64,000 nucleotides of DNA from the NCBI RefSeq assembly GCF_019038395.1, contig NZ_JAGFXZ010000007.1, positions 36,374 through 100,373 of the forward strand, in the 5' to 3' direction. A program made the translations under genes and the position numbers. How positions within the stretch are numbered: the stretch's first letter is position 1; each line of letters opens with the position of its first letter. Below are positions 8,889 to 17,189 of the stretch, piece by piece. The DNA is from Acinetobacter sp. BY419 (GTDB taxonomy: Bacteria; Pseudomonadota; Gammaproteobacteria; Pseudomonadales; Moraxellaceae). Under the pieces are notes generated by a model that saw only the letters and a program-made list of their open reading frames with translations, made no database searches and was not told where the DNA came from.

Positions 8889-9323
8889 ATGAAAAAAACA
8901 ATACTGTTCAGTTTACTGGCTGTCGCTTTAAGCGCATGTACGACTACACCACAATCAGAGACGGAAGCTCCTAAAGTAGGAATGGCAAATCCGGCAAGTG
9001 AGTATTGTGTCAAGCAGGGTGGCAAGCTTGAAATTCGTAGTGAAAGCAATGGTCAGGTCGGATATTGTCATTTAAAAAATGGTCAGGTTGTCGAGGAGTG
9101 GGAGTTATTCCACCTGAATCAGCCTAAATGTATTGCTGATCAGGCGGCAGCATTGGTGGGGCAGTCCAACTTGACTGAAGCGCAAATCAAGCAGAAAACC
9201 AAGGCACAAATTGTACGGATAGTTGAACCGGGCCAAGCCGTGACCATGGATTATCGTGAAGAGCGTGTGACAGTAACAGTAGACCCTGCGAGTAAAAAGA
9301 TTATTCAGGCTTCATGCGGTTAA
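8889..9323 (+). CDS. Lipoprotein with DUF333 and I78 peptidase-inhibitor-like domains
   Basis: The first 18 residues form a lipoprotein signal ending in LSAC, so the mature protein should be lipidated at Cys17 or nearby. Residues about 33-80 (NPASEYCVKQGGKLEI...GYCHLKNGQVVEEWELF) match DUF333, a small disulfide-bonded domain. Residues about 84-144 fit the I78 family of peptidase inhibitors: LVGQ, then IVRIVEPGQAVTMDYREERV, then a terminal CG. This is a fusion of two small periplasmic domains. The proposed function is inhibition of a serine peptidase at the cell envelope, inferred from the family only. A terminator follows at 9336, so it is transcribed alone. Confidence 0.82.
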   Translation: MKKTILFSLLAVALSACTTTPQSETEAPKVGMANPASEYCVKQGGKLEIRSESNGQVGYCHLKNGQVVEEWELFHLNQPKCIADQAAALVGQSNLTEAQIKQKTKAQIVRIVEPGQAVTMDYREERVTVTVDPASKKIIQASCG

Positions 9324-9335
9324 TCACAAAGAATG

Positions 9336-9361
9336 AAAAAGCCCATTGCTGGGCTTTTTTT
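9336..9361 (+). terminator. Rho-independent terminator
   Basis: AAAAAGCCCA, TTGC loop, TGGGCTTTTTTT, twelve bases after the lipoprotein stop. Confidence 0.88.
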
Positions 9362-9436
9362 AATTCAGTACAACAGACATTTTGAAATGACAAATCTTCC
9401 CCGATCTTTTATATTGCCCATCGGAAGGAGAAATTC

Positions 9437-9796
9437 ATGAAAAAGTTATTGGCTTTATCGTTTATGCTGGCTCTGGCCGGTTGTGCCGAGAAGAAACCCT
9501 TAACCCCGGAAGAGCAGTGGCAAGGTTATTGTCGAAGTGTCGGCAATGCGGCGCGTACTATTATGCTGGATCGTCAGAATGCGATTGAGAAAGAAAAAGC
9601 AATCGAACACGCCAACAAGATCGACGATGAAACCACCAAAGGTTTTATCCTGACAATTATTGATGAAGTCTACGCACTTCCAGCTGACGAGATTAAGACA
9701 GATGTAAAAGCAGCCCGTGAAAAAGTCCGCGCTGAATTTACTGAAAAGTGTATTGCGACACCGCATGATGAATTACCAGATTACAAACCGTTCTAA
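9437..9796 (+). CDS. Small lipoprotein, function unknown
   Basis: ATG at 9437 has an excellent ribosome-binding site (GAAGGAG). The product is 119 residues with a lipoprotein signal MKKLLALSFMLALAGC, so Cys16 should be lipidated. The mature part is helical and charged, with two further Cys (in GYCRSVGN and EKCIATP) that may form one disulfide. It resembles uncharacterised lipoproteins common in Acinetobacter; no domain recognised. The stop codon is inside the loop of the terminator at 9785. Confidence 0.8.
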   Translation: MKKLLALSFMLALAGCAEKKPLTPEEQWQGYCRSVGNAARTIMLDRQNAIEKEKAIEHANKIDDETTKGFILTIIDEVYALPADEIKTDVKAAREKVRAEFTEKCIATPHDELPDYKPF

Positions 9797-9810
9797 GGAA
9801 CGGTTTTTTT
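9785..9810 (+). terminator. Rho-independent terminator overlapping the gene end
   Basis: AAACCGTTC, TAAG loop containing the stop codon, GAACGGTTT and a T-run. Confidence 0.88.
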
Positions 9811-10003
9811 ATATCTCAATAAAAATCAACCAGCCAATGTTCAAATGAAATGTATTTAAATATGCAAATATTTGAAATACTGGTCAACAAAATAGCCTAA
9901 GCAAACGTACACTTTGTGACAATATCTAAATCTAAAATATAGAAATACTTATCTTTATATTGAATAATGAATTTAACTCCAATAAACCAAGGAGTAGCAC
10001 AAT

Positions 10004-10273
10004 ATGGAAGTCGTAAGATATTTACATCATTCTGATCTGCTACTAGAAGATGAACATGGTGTGGTGATTATTTACGGCAGTCGCTATGTACTCAGCGTCG
10101 GTGACAAAGTCGTTTTAAAAAAAGTTCTAGAACAAGATAAAAAGCGCTATCAGGTTGATATTTCTTTTGCCAGCAATAATCATAGTGTCACCCATGAGGA
10201 TGAATGTGTGGTGAAATTCGAAGGCTGCCGAGACTCATATCAGCAGTATCTAAACTCGACCACTGTACACTAA
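10004..10273 (+). CDS. Hypothetical 89-residue protein
   Basis: ATG at 10004 with AAGGAG eleven bases before it. The product is a small soluble beta-rich protein (VVIIYGSRYVLSVGDKVVLKKV, YQVDISFAS, ECVVKFEGC) with two Cys close to the C-terminus and no signal. No family recognised. It is monocistronic with a terminator 27 bases downstream. Confidence 0.7.
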   Translation: MEVVRYLHHSDLLLEDEHGVVIIYGSRYVLSVGDKVVLKKVLEQDKKRYQVDISFASNNHSVTHEDECVVKFEGCRDSYQQYLNSTTVH

Positions 10274-10300
10274 GGTGGAGTATCTTTTTAACTTCAAATC

Positions 10301-10325
10301 AGGCAACATCATAGTTGCCTTTTTT
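10301..10325 (+). terminator. Rho-independent terminator
   Basis: AGGCAAC, ATCATA loop, GTTGCCT followed by a T-run. Confidence 0.8.
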
Positions 10326-10463
10326 ATGCGTTATATTCGGTTAAAAGGGCCTATTGATGGACTTATTTCGTGTGGTCTGAGCTGAAACTGATTATTGAAT
10401 AATCATCAAGAGCATCATTTAGTTATAAAATAACGAGCATCACGAAGAAATACTTGAGTTGCA

Positions 10464-10492
10464 TTAACTTTTAACTGGAAATTTAGTAAAAT
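10464..10492 (+). promoter_or_regulatory. Predicted sigma-70 promoter of acnB
   Basis: -35 TTAACT (10464-10469), 17-base spacer, -10 TAAAAT (10487-10492), about 75 bases before the acnB start. Match to consensus is moderate. Confidence 0.45.
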
Positions 10493-10570
10493 TTCGGAGT
10501 CCATATTATTTGTGAAGCTTGGAATAAGCAGGAATTCATAAGTAATTTTTTAAAAAAGAGGAATAACACT

Positions 10571-13210
10571 GTGCTAGAAGCTTACCGCCAACACGTTGCA
10601 GAACGTGCCGCACTCGGAGTCCCACCGAAGCCACTTGACGATGCCCAAACAGCTGCATTAGTTGAACTACTAGTTAACCCGCCAGCTGGTGAAGAAGCAT
10701 ACTTGGTAGATTTGCTTGAAAACCGTGTACCAGCGGGTGTTGACCAAGCTGCATATGTAAAAGCTGCGTTCTTAGCTGCATTGGCAAAAGGCGAAGCAAC
10801 CTCTCCACTTATTTCTAAAGAACGTGCGGTTTACTTACTAGGCACTATGCTTGGTGGTTATAACGTAGCGCCTTTAGTTGAACTTTTAGACAATGCTGAG
10901 CTTGCTGAACTTGCAGCTGAAGCATTGAAAAAAACGCTTCTTGTATTTGATGCATTCCATGATGTCGCTGATAAAGCAACAGCAGGTAACGCAAACGCTA
11001 AAGCTGTTATGCAGTCTTGGGCTGACGCTGAATGGTTTACTTCACGTCCAGACGTTCCTGAAGAAATTAAACTGACTGTTTTCAAAGTGACTGGCGAAAC
11101 CAACACTGATGACCTGTCACCTGCACAAGATGCTTGGAGCCGTCCGGACATTCCATTGCACGCAAATGCAATGCTGAAAAACGTACGTGATGGTATTAAC
11201 CCGGAAGTTCCTGGGGAAGTTGGTCCATTAAGCCAAATCAAAGAATTGATCGCGAAAGGCAACCAGGTTGCTTACGTGGGTGACGTTGTTGGTACAGGTT
11301 CATCTCGTAAATCTGCAACTAACTCTGTGCTTTGGTTCTTCGGTGATGACATTCCGCACATCCCGAACAAAAAAGACGGTGGTTACTGCCTAGGTTCTAA
11401 AATTGCTCCAATTTTCTTCAACACCATGGAAGATGCTGGTGCATTACCGATCGAGATCGATGTTGGCAACATGAACATGGGCGACGAAATCGTTCTTAAG
11501 ATCGATCACGCTGCTGCTAAAGTGACTGCGTTCAAAGACGGCGCGCAAATCGCTGAAGCTGAACTTAAAACTCCAGTACTTCTAGACGAAGTTCGTGCTG
11601 GCGGTCGTATTAACCTGATCGTTGGTCGTGGTTTGACAACTAAGGCTCGTGAAGCTCTAGGTCTTCCAGTATCTACTTTGTTCCGTGTTCCCGTTCAACC
11701 TGCTGCAACTGGCAAAGGTTTCACTCAAGCACAGAAAATGGTTGGTCGCGCTTGTGGTCTTCCTGAAGGTCAAGGCGTACTTCCAGGTACTTACTGTGAA
11801 CCACGCATGACGACTGTTGGTTCGCAAGATACAACTGGTCCAATGACGCGTGACGAATTGAAAGACTTGGCTTGCCTAGGTTTCTCTGCTGACCTTGTGA
11901 TGCAATCTTTCTGTCATACAGCTGCGTATCCAAAACCAGTTGACGTTCAAATGCAACACTCGCTTCCTGATTTCATCATGAACCGTGGTGGTGTGTCTTT
12001 ACGCCCAGGTGACGGTATTATTCACTCTTGGTTAAACCGTATGCTTCTTCCGGATACCGTTGGTACTGGTGGTGACTCGCATACCCGTTTCCCAATCGGT
12101 ATTTCTTTCCCGGCGGGTTCTGGTCTTGTAGCGTTCGCTGCAGCAACTGGTGTGATGCCACTTGATATGCCTGAATCTGTACTTGTGAAGTTCAAAGGTA
12201 AAATGCAGCCTGGTATCACTCTACGTGACCTTGTACATGCAATTCCTTACTACGCAATTAAAGAAGGCGACTTGACTGTAGAGAAGAAAGGTAAGAAAAA
12301 CATCTTCTCTGGTCGTATCCTTGAGATCGACTTAACAGAAATGGAAACTGACTTAACTGTTGAGCAAGCATTCGAATTGTCTGATGCTTCTGCTGAACGT
12401 TCAGCTGCTGGTTGTTCTATCACGCTTTCTGAAGAGAAAGTTGCTGAATACCTTCGTTCAAACATCACCATGTTGAAGTGGATGATTTCTGAAGGTTATG
12501 GCGATGCGCGTACTATGGCTCGTCGTGTTGAGAACATGGAAAAATGGTTGGCTAATCCATCGCTTCTTAAAGCTGATGCTGATGCTGAATACACGAAAGT
12601 GTATGAAATTGATCTTGCAGACATCAAAGAACCTATTCTTTGCTGCCCGAACGATCCAGATGATGCGAAACTTCTTTCTGATGTTCAAGGCGTGAAAATT
12701 GACGAAGTATTCGTTGGTTCTTGTATGACTAACATCGGTCACTTCCGTGCGACTGGTAAACTGTTAGAGAAAGTTCCTGGTGGTGCGTTGTCAACTCGTT
12801 TGTGGATTGCTCCACCTACGCGTATGGACGAACATCAGTTGATGGAAGAAGGTTACTACAACATTTATGGTAAAGCTGGCGCGCGTACTGAAATGCCAGG
12901 TTGTTCATTATGTATGGGTAACCAAGCACGTGTAGCGCCGAACACGACTTGTGTATCGACTTCTACGCGTAACTTCCCGAACCGTCTAGGTCAGGGTGCT
13001 AACGTTTACTTGGCTTCTGCTGAACTTGCTTCTGTTGCTGCTGTATTGGGTAAATTACCTTCTCCAGAAGAATACCAACAGTACGCAGCTCAAATTGACA
13101 GCATGTCAGCTGACATCTATCAATACTTAAGCTTCGACAAAATGAGCGAATATACTAACGCTGCTAAAGACGTTGATACCAAGAAAATTGCTGCTGCTCA
13201 GTTGACTTAA
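10571..13210 (+). CDS. acnB: Aconitate hydratase B
   Basis: Bifunctional aconitase B interconverts citrate and isocitrate in the TCA cycle and 2-methylcitrate intermediates in some bacteria. The start is GTG 10571, preceded by AAGAGG. The 879 residues match the usual 860-880. The N-terminal HEAT-like domain (about 1-160) is followed by the swivelling domain with GDVVGTGSSRKSA (about 240), and the catalytic domain with GTGGDSHTRFP (about 497-507) and the three iron-sulfur ligand cysteines: one in SCMTNIGH and two in PGCSLCMGN. The gene is monocistronic, with a symmetrical terminator after it. Codon use (few rare codons, strong CGT/GGT preference) suggests high expression. Confidence 0.97.
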   Translation: MLEAYRQHVAERAALGVPPKPLDDAQTAALVELLVNPPAGEEAYLVDLLENRVPAGVDQAAYVKAAFLAALAKGEATSPLISKERAVYLLGTMLGGYNVAPLVELLDNAELAELAAEALKKTLLVFDAFHDVADKATAGNANAKAVMQSWADAEWFTSRPDVPEEIKLTVFKVTGETNTDDLSPAQDAWSRPDIPLHANAMLKNVRDGINPEVPGEVGPLSQIKELIAKGNQVAYVGDVVGTGSSRKSATNSVLWFFGDDIPHIPNKKDGGYCLGSKIAPIFFNTMEDAGALPIEIDVGNMNMGDEIVLKIDHAAAKVTAFKDGAQIAEAELKTPVLLDEVRAGGRINLIVGRGLTTKAREALGLPVSTLFRVPVQPAATGKGFTQAQKMVGRACGLPEGQGVLPGTYCEPRMTTVGSQDTTGPMTRDELKDLACLGFSADLVMQSFCHTAAYPKPVDVQMQHSLPDFIMNRGGVSLRPGDGIIHSWLNRMLLPDTVGTGGDSHTRFPIGISFPAGSGLVAFAAATGVMPLDMPESVLVKFKGKMQPGITLRDLVHAIPYYAIKEGDLTVEKKGKKNIFSGRILEIDLTEMETDLTVEQAFELSDASAERSAAGCSITLSEEKVAEYLRSNITMLKWMISEGYGDARTMARRVENMEKWLANPSLLKADADAEYTKVYEIDLADIKEPILCCPNDPDDAKLLSDVQGVKIDEVFVGSCMTNIGHFRATGKLLEKVPGGALSTRLWIAPPTRMDEHQLMEEGYYNIYGKAGARTEMPGCSLCMGNQARVAPNTTCVSTSTRNFPNRLGQGANVYLASAELASVAAVLGKLPSPEEYQQYAAQIDSMSADIYQYLSFDKMSEYTNAAKDVDTKKIAAAQLT

Positions 13211-13242
13211 TTCTTTGTTAATTAAGTAATAAGCGGTATAAG

Positions 13243-13268
13243 ATAAGGGCTGATTAATCAGCCCTTAT
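13243..13268. terminator. Symmetrical bidirectional terminator between acnB and the HNH-like gene
   Basis: Perfect palindrome ATAAGGGCTGATTAATCAGCCCTTAT followed by T-rich sequence on the plus strand. It could end both convergent genes. Confidence 0.7.
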
Positions 13269-13323
13269 TTAATTAATATTATTGTAAAATATATCCAATA
13301 CCAAAACTGATAACTGAAATTAT

Positions 13324-14067
13324 TTAATAAAAATTAAATTCTTCTAATTCACCTATAAATAAAACCTTTCGGTTAGCAATCCATTCAGTGCCACTTCGTT
13401 CATTGATATCTATAAGATAATAATAATTGATAAAAAACCAACCTATATGTTCACTGAAGCTGAAACCAAATTGATCCGGGTTGTCTGTTAAATTGTAGTA
13501 ATGCATTTCAGTCTTTCCTACAAAATGGAAACACTGATTCCCGAATTTATTTTTAACTTCATTATTTATACTCATTGTGATTTTTAAACCAGTTGTAAAG
13601 TGATTCAAATCATTTTTGATTATTTCAACTACATCTATTGGAACTTCAAAATTTGGATTTGCATAAATTCTACAACCAAAAGACTTTATGAAATATTTGA
13701 ATAAGTTAGTTTGTTGAGATGGAAAATCAGCTCCATATATTTCTTCAAAATCAATAAAGCGTCTTTCACAAATTAAATCACAATTATTTATGACATATTG
13801 AATGAAATTATCATATGAAAAATCATAAGGTTGCGTTAGTGTATTGTTGCATTGCTTGCATAAATCTTTTGTATTTTTAATTACATCAGAGTTTGCACCC
13901 TGAAGCTTAGTTTCCTTTCCATTTTTAAAATGAATTGGTTGTTTTTCTCCTAAATTGTGATAAGAAGCTTTACCATAACCACGAATAATATCCGTTTTCT
14001 TTAAAGCATGTTCAGCAGTATCTGCAATATTAATGTTACATATCCAACATAAACGCGATATTTTCAT
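13324..14067 (-). CDS. Uncharacterised protein with HNH-endonuclease-like Cys/His pattern
   Basis: The 247-residue product begins KISRLCWICN, has AEHALKKTD at about 18-26, and LCKQCNNTLTQPYDFSYDNF at about 69-88. The order CxxC - EH - CxxCN is that of the zinc-bound beta-beta-alpha fold of HNH nucleases; similar orphan proteins (EH-IKK-D after the first CxxC, CNN before a conserved D-YD-F) are widespread in bacteria. The remaining 160 residues match nothing I know. The gene is noticeably more A+T-rich than acnB or the flanking transporters, sits alone, and has a poor ribosome-binding site, all of which suggest acquisition by transfer. A nuclease or defence role is inference only. Confidence 0.72.
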   Translation of the reverse strand: MKISRLCWICNINIADTAEHALKKTDIIRGYGKASYHNLGEKQPIHFKNGKETKLQGANSDVIKNTKDLCKQCNNTLTQPYDFSYDNFIQYVINNCDLICERRFIDFEEIYGADFPSQQTNLFKYFIKSFGCRIYANPNFEVPIDVVEIIKNDLNHFTTGLKITMSINNEVKNKFGNQCFHFVGKTEMHYYNLTDNPDQFGFSFSEHIGWFFINYYYLIDINERSGTEWIANRKVLFIGELEEFNFY

Positions 14068-14243
14068 AATTTAATCGTTAATTATCTTTTTCATATTTTC
14101 TATTTTAACTTTTTCGGAAAGCATATTCCAAATAATCTTATCTCTTACTTCTTCTTAATAGGCTAGCATATTGATGCTTTACACCTTAATGAATAAGTCG
14201 TTTAATCGACGCCTTGATAAACCAATCAAAAGATGATGTAACC

Positions 14244-14462
14244 ATGGCAAAACAATCCCGATTTTTATGTATTGGTGGTTTCCTCAACGGAACCCAAGTC
14301 AAAGACCAAGGTGACAGCTTTGTCTGTGTCGAAAAGTCTAAAAATGTGACTTACCATAAAAAAGAAATCTTCCATCCAGATGCTTGGAATCACGACTACT
14401 ATGTATGTGAAACTACGACAGATAAACAGGCGCGAAACTGGGTGTATGACATCGAGAATTAA
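14244..14462 (+). CDS. Hypothetical 72-residue protein
   Basis: I place the start at ATG 14244 (MAKQSRFLCIGGFLNG); a TTG at 14214 would add ten residues (MINQSKDDVT) that look less natural. The product is small, soluble and aromatic-rich (NHDYYVCETTTDKQARNWVYD), with no domain that I recognise. It lies alone on the plus strand between two minus-strand genes. Confidence 0.6.
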   Translation: MAKQSRFLCIGGFLNGTQVKDQGDSFVCVEKSKNVTYHKKEIFHPDAWNHDYYVCETTTDKQARNWVYDIEN

Positions 14463-14526
14463 TTTTGATCCGCTCAAAAGTATTTAGAAAAATTCTAAGA
14501 GATGAAATTTCTTAAATAGCAGATAT

Positions 14527-14554
14527 TAAAAAGCCCCTTGATTAGGGGCTAGTC
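14527..14554 (-). terminator. Terminator for the minus-strand anion transporter
   Basis: Read on the minus strand: GACTAGCCCCTAATCAAGGG, then GCTTTTTAA. Six-base-pair GC stem plus T5. Nearly identical to the terminator at 18470-18495. Confidence 0.75.
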
Positions 14555-14630
14555 ATATAAACATGAGAGTGTTCAGGTTCCTGACTGTAACTTTCACCAG
14601 ATCCTGGTAAATATCCATAATCCTTTAAAT

Positions 14631-16088
14631 TTACCAATACCCGAGTATTTTCCACCAAATCCCACCTAATACTATAAAAATAAGCATATTGATTACACTC
14701 ATGGCAAAACCGGCTTTCCACCATTCACCGAGTGTTGTATAACCTGAACCGTAAATAATAGGTGAGGTTCCGGTAGCATAATGGGTGAGGGTCATCATAA
14801 TACTTGAGGCCGCAGCCATCATTAAAGCAAAGTACATTGGGGGGGCACCTACCGCAATACCCGCTATATAAAATGCCGAAAACATGGCGGTAATATGTGC
14901 CGTTGTACTGGCAAAAATATAGTGGGCATACATATAAGACAAGAGTAAAAACATGGATGCAGGAATCCAGCTTAAACCCATTTGTTCAATGCTTGCTTGT
15001 AAAGCACTCGAAAACCATGCAATCAGCCCCAGTTTATTAAGAAAGGTTGCCATCATAACCAAGGCTGCGAACCATGTAATAGTGTCCCATGCACTTTTAT
15101 GGGTCAAAACATCATCCCAAGTCAGAACACCTGTTAGCAGTAAAAGTGATAATCCAATAAATGCAGTGGTCGTCGGGTCTAATGACCATATATCACCTAG
15201 AATCATGGCCGGAATTCCTGCCCAAAGTACCAATAAAATTCCGAATACAATCAACATAATTATTTCGTGCCTGCTGATGGGTCCCATTTCTTTTAAACGA
15301 TCTTTGGCAAATTGCGCGGCATCCGGAGTCTTCTTGATTTCCGGAGGGTATATGAAATAGAGTGCAAGCGGCATGACGGCGAGTGCCACAATCCCGGGTA
15401 AAACCATTGCCAGTGCCCATGTAGTCCAACTCAGGGAAATCTGACTGTCGGTTGCATCCGCAATCAGTTGAACAATTAAAGGGTTAGGTGCAGTCGCAGT
15501 AATAAACATTGCAGAAGTAATTGGATTAGAATGGTAGTTAACCAAGGCTAAATATTTACCGATTTTACCTTCCGTACCTTTTGCCGGATCTGAGTCAAAA
15601 CTGGTAGCAATGGAGCGGACAATCGGGTGAATGATCCCACCGCCACGTGCAGTATTACTGGGAGTAACAGGAGCAAGAATTAGTTCTGATAAGGCAAGGC
15701 TGTATCCGATTCCAATGGTTCTTTTGCCCCAGACGGCAATAAAATAATAACCTAGCCGAGCCCCCAAACCTGTTTTTTGCAATCCTTTTGAGATCATGAT
15801 GGAGATCCCAATCAGCCAAATCAGTGGAAGAGCAAAGCCACTGAGCGCATCTTTAATCGCATCAGCGGGGTTTTCTGAAGTTACGCGTGTAACGGCGACG
15901 AGAGAAATTGCAATAATTGAAATCGCACCGATAGGCATCGCTTTACCTATAATGGCTGCAATGACGCCTATGAACATGGCGAAGAGTAACCATGCATTTG
16001 CTGTAACTTCTTGTGGTGTTGGAATGATAAGCCAGATAATCAGTGTGATAGCCACAGAAACTAATGTCGGTATTAATTTAAATCCCAT
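14631..16088 (-). CDS. DASS-family (SLC13/CitT type) dicarboxylate or tricarboxylate transporter
   Basis: 485-residue polytopic inner-membrane protein. The two hallmark substrate/sodium motifs of the family are present: SNTARGG in the first half (about 153-159) and the ATGTSPIIYGSGY segment near the C-terminus. The length and the TPSNTARGG form resemble CitT, TtdT and YbhI, which exchange citrate, tartrate or succinate, so an anion antiporter of a C4-C6 carboxylate is most likely. The substrate cannot be fixed from sequence. The start ATG 16088 has GGGAG nine bases upstream. The Lrp-type gene 350 bases upstream on the same strand may control it. Confidence 0.87.
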   Translation of the reverse strand: MGFKLIPTLVSVAITLIIWLIIPTPQEVTANAWLLFAMFIGVIAAIIGKAMPIGAISIIAISLVAVTRVTSENPADAIKDALSGFALPLIWLIGISIMISKGLQKTGLGARLGYYFIAVWGKRTIGIGYSLALSELILAPVTPSNTARGGGIIHPIVRSIATSFDSDPAKGTEGKIGKYLALVNYHSNPITSAMFITATAPNPLIVQLIADATDSQISLSWTTWALAMVLPGIVALAVMPLALYFIYPPEIKKTPDAAQFAKDRLKEMGPISRHEIIMLIVFGILLVLWAGIPAMILGDIWSLDPTTTAFIGLSLLLLTGVLTWDDVLTHKSAWDTITWFAALVMMATFLNKLGLIAWFSSALQASIEQMGLSWIPASMFLLLSYMYAHYIFASTTAHITAMFSAFYIAGIAVGAPPMYFALMMAAASSIMMTLTHYATGTSPIIYGSGYTTLGEWWKAGFAMSVINMLIFIVLGGIWWKILGYW

Positions 16089-16439
16089 GACGACTTACTC
16101 CCACACATTATAATAATTATTATTTGACCTGATTATAATGATCACACCTAATGTTGAAGTCTAGCCTTAGTAACATATCCTCAATAAAAAAGGCAGGTGC
16201 TTTAAAATAAGTTTTATTAAAATTGATTAAATTATTTATCTAAGATTTTATTTTAATTAATAATTTTATTTTAACTATATGTTAATAACAGTAAAGGTGA
16301 GGTGTATTCAGATACTTAAAAACTTCTCTATAGGGATTAATTTATTTACATAATGGCATGTATTTAAATAAGTACATTTTATTGCTGTAGGCAGACATAA
16401 CAACAATAATTACTGGAATAATATAGTTCTTTCTGATGA
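16089..16439. other. A+T-rich intergenic region upstream of the transporter
   Basis: No gene seen. TATAAT-like sequence and short A/T palindromes near 16110-16140 probably belong to the promoter of the minus-strand transporter. Confidence 0.3.
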
Positions 16440-16925
16440 TTATTCAATCATGAGTAAGTCGGTATTGTTCGCCAATTTTAAGGGACGTAAAGCAAAGACC
16501 GAACGGGTATGACGTACACCTTTCATTGAATATAAGTTTTTACGCAAAAAACGTTCATAATGTTCTGAATTTTTAACAGCAACTTTGACCAGATAATCAT
16601 AATCACCCGTAACTAAATGAGCTTCGACCACTTCAGGCATATTGGCTAAAGCTTCACTGAACTCATTGAGAATTTCATCATCATGACGCTCAAGTGTAAT
16701 CTCAATAAAGAAAAGTTCATTGATTCCTAATGCTTTGGCATTAATGTTAGCTGTATAACCTTCAATAATATTATTATTTTCCAGACGCTTTAAACGTGTC
16801 CAGCAGGGAGAAGTCGACAGGCTCACTTTCTCTGCCAGCTCGGTTACGCTCAGGCGACCATCCTTACGTAGTTCACTCAGAATTTTGCGATCAATTCGAT
16901 CCAGTACATAGTTATTGTCAGTCAT
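16440..16925 (-). CDS. Lrp/AsnC-family transcriptional regulator
   Basis: 161 residues, the standard length. The N-terminal helix-turn-helix (LDRIDRKILSELRKDGRLSV...LSTSPCWTRLKRLE) is typical of Lrp/AsnC proteins, and the C-terminal half is the RAM ligand-binding domain (GDYDYLVKVAVKNSEHYERFL). Such proteins sense amino acids and act as octamers. It is flanked by a carboxylate transporter on its own strand and, divergently, by the glutamate transporter gltS, so regulation of one or both is a reasonable guess. Confidence 0.92.
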   Translation of the reverse strand: MTDNNYVLDRIDRKILSELRKDGRLSVTELAEKVSLSTSPCWTRLKRLENNNIIEGYTANINAKALGINELFFIEITLERHDDEILNEFSEALANMPEVVEAHLVTGDYDYLVKVAVKNSEHYERFLRKNLYSMKGVRHTRSVFALRPLKLANNTDLLMIE

Positions 16926-17100
16926 GAGAAAGCGAGTAGTCCAAAGTATATAAATAAGTTATACCATTGATAACCGACAAGGTGAGAGGCATTGTGTATA
17001 TGAGAGTTTTATGTAAATTAAAATTAAGCAAATTTATATATCTGATAAATGTAAAGAGTCTGTGAAATCTTTTAAATTTATTAAAGCTTTAACAAAAACA

Positions 17101-17114
17101 GTTATATATATAAC
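17101..17114. promoter_or_regulatory. Perfect palindrome in the lrp-like/gltS intergenic region
   Basis: GTTATATATATAAC, 76 bases before the gltS start. A possible operator for the Lrp-type regulator, but A/T palindromes arise easily by chance. Confidence 0.25.
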
Positions 17115-17189
17115 AATTCTCGGGTTGATCCACTGCTTCGGATTGCGGAAAACTGAATAATAAAGGATAAATTTGTTGCTGGATTCAAT

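Noticed and set aside
13324..14067. Reading the HNH-like gene as part of a larger defence island
   Set aside because: The neighbours (acnB and ordinary small proteins and transporters) show no defence genes, so only the single gene is claimed.
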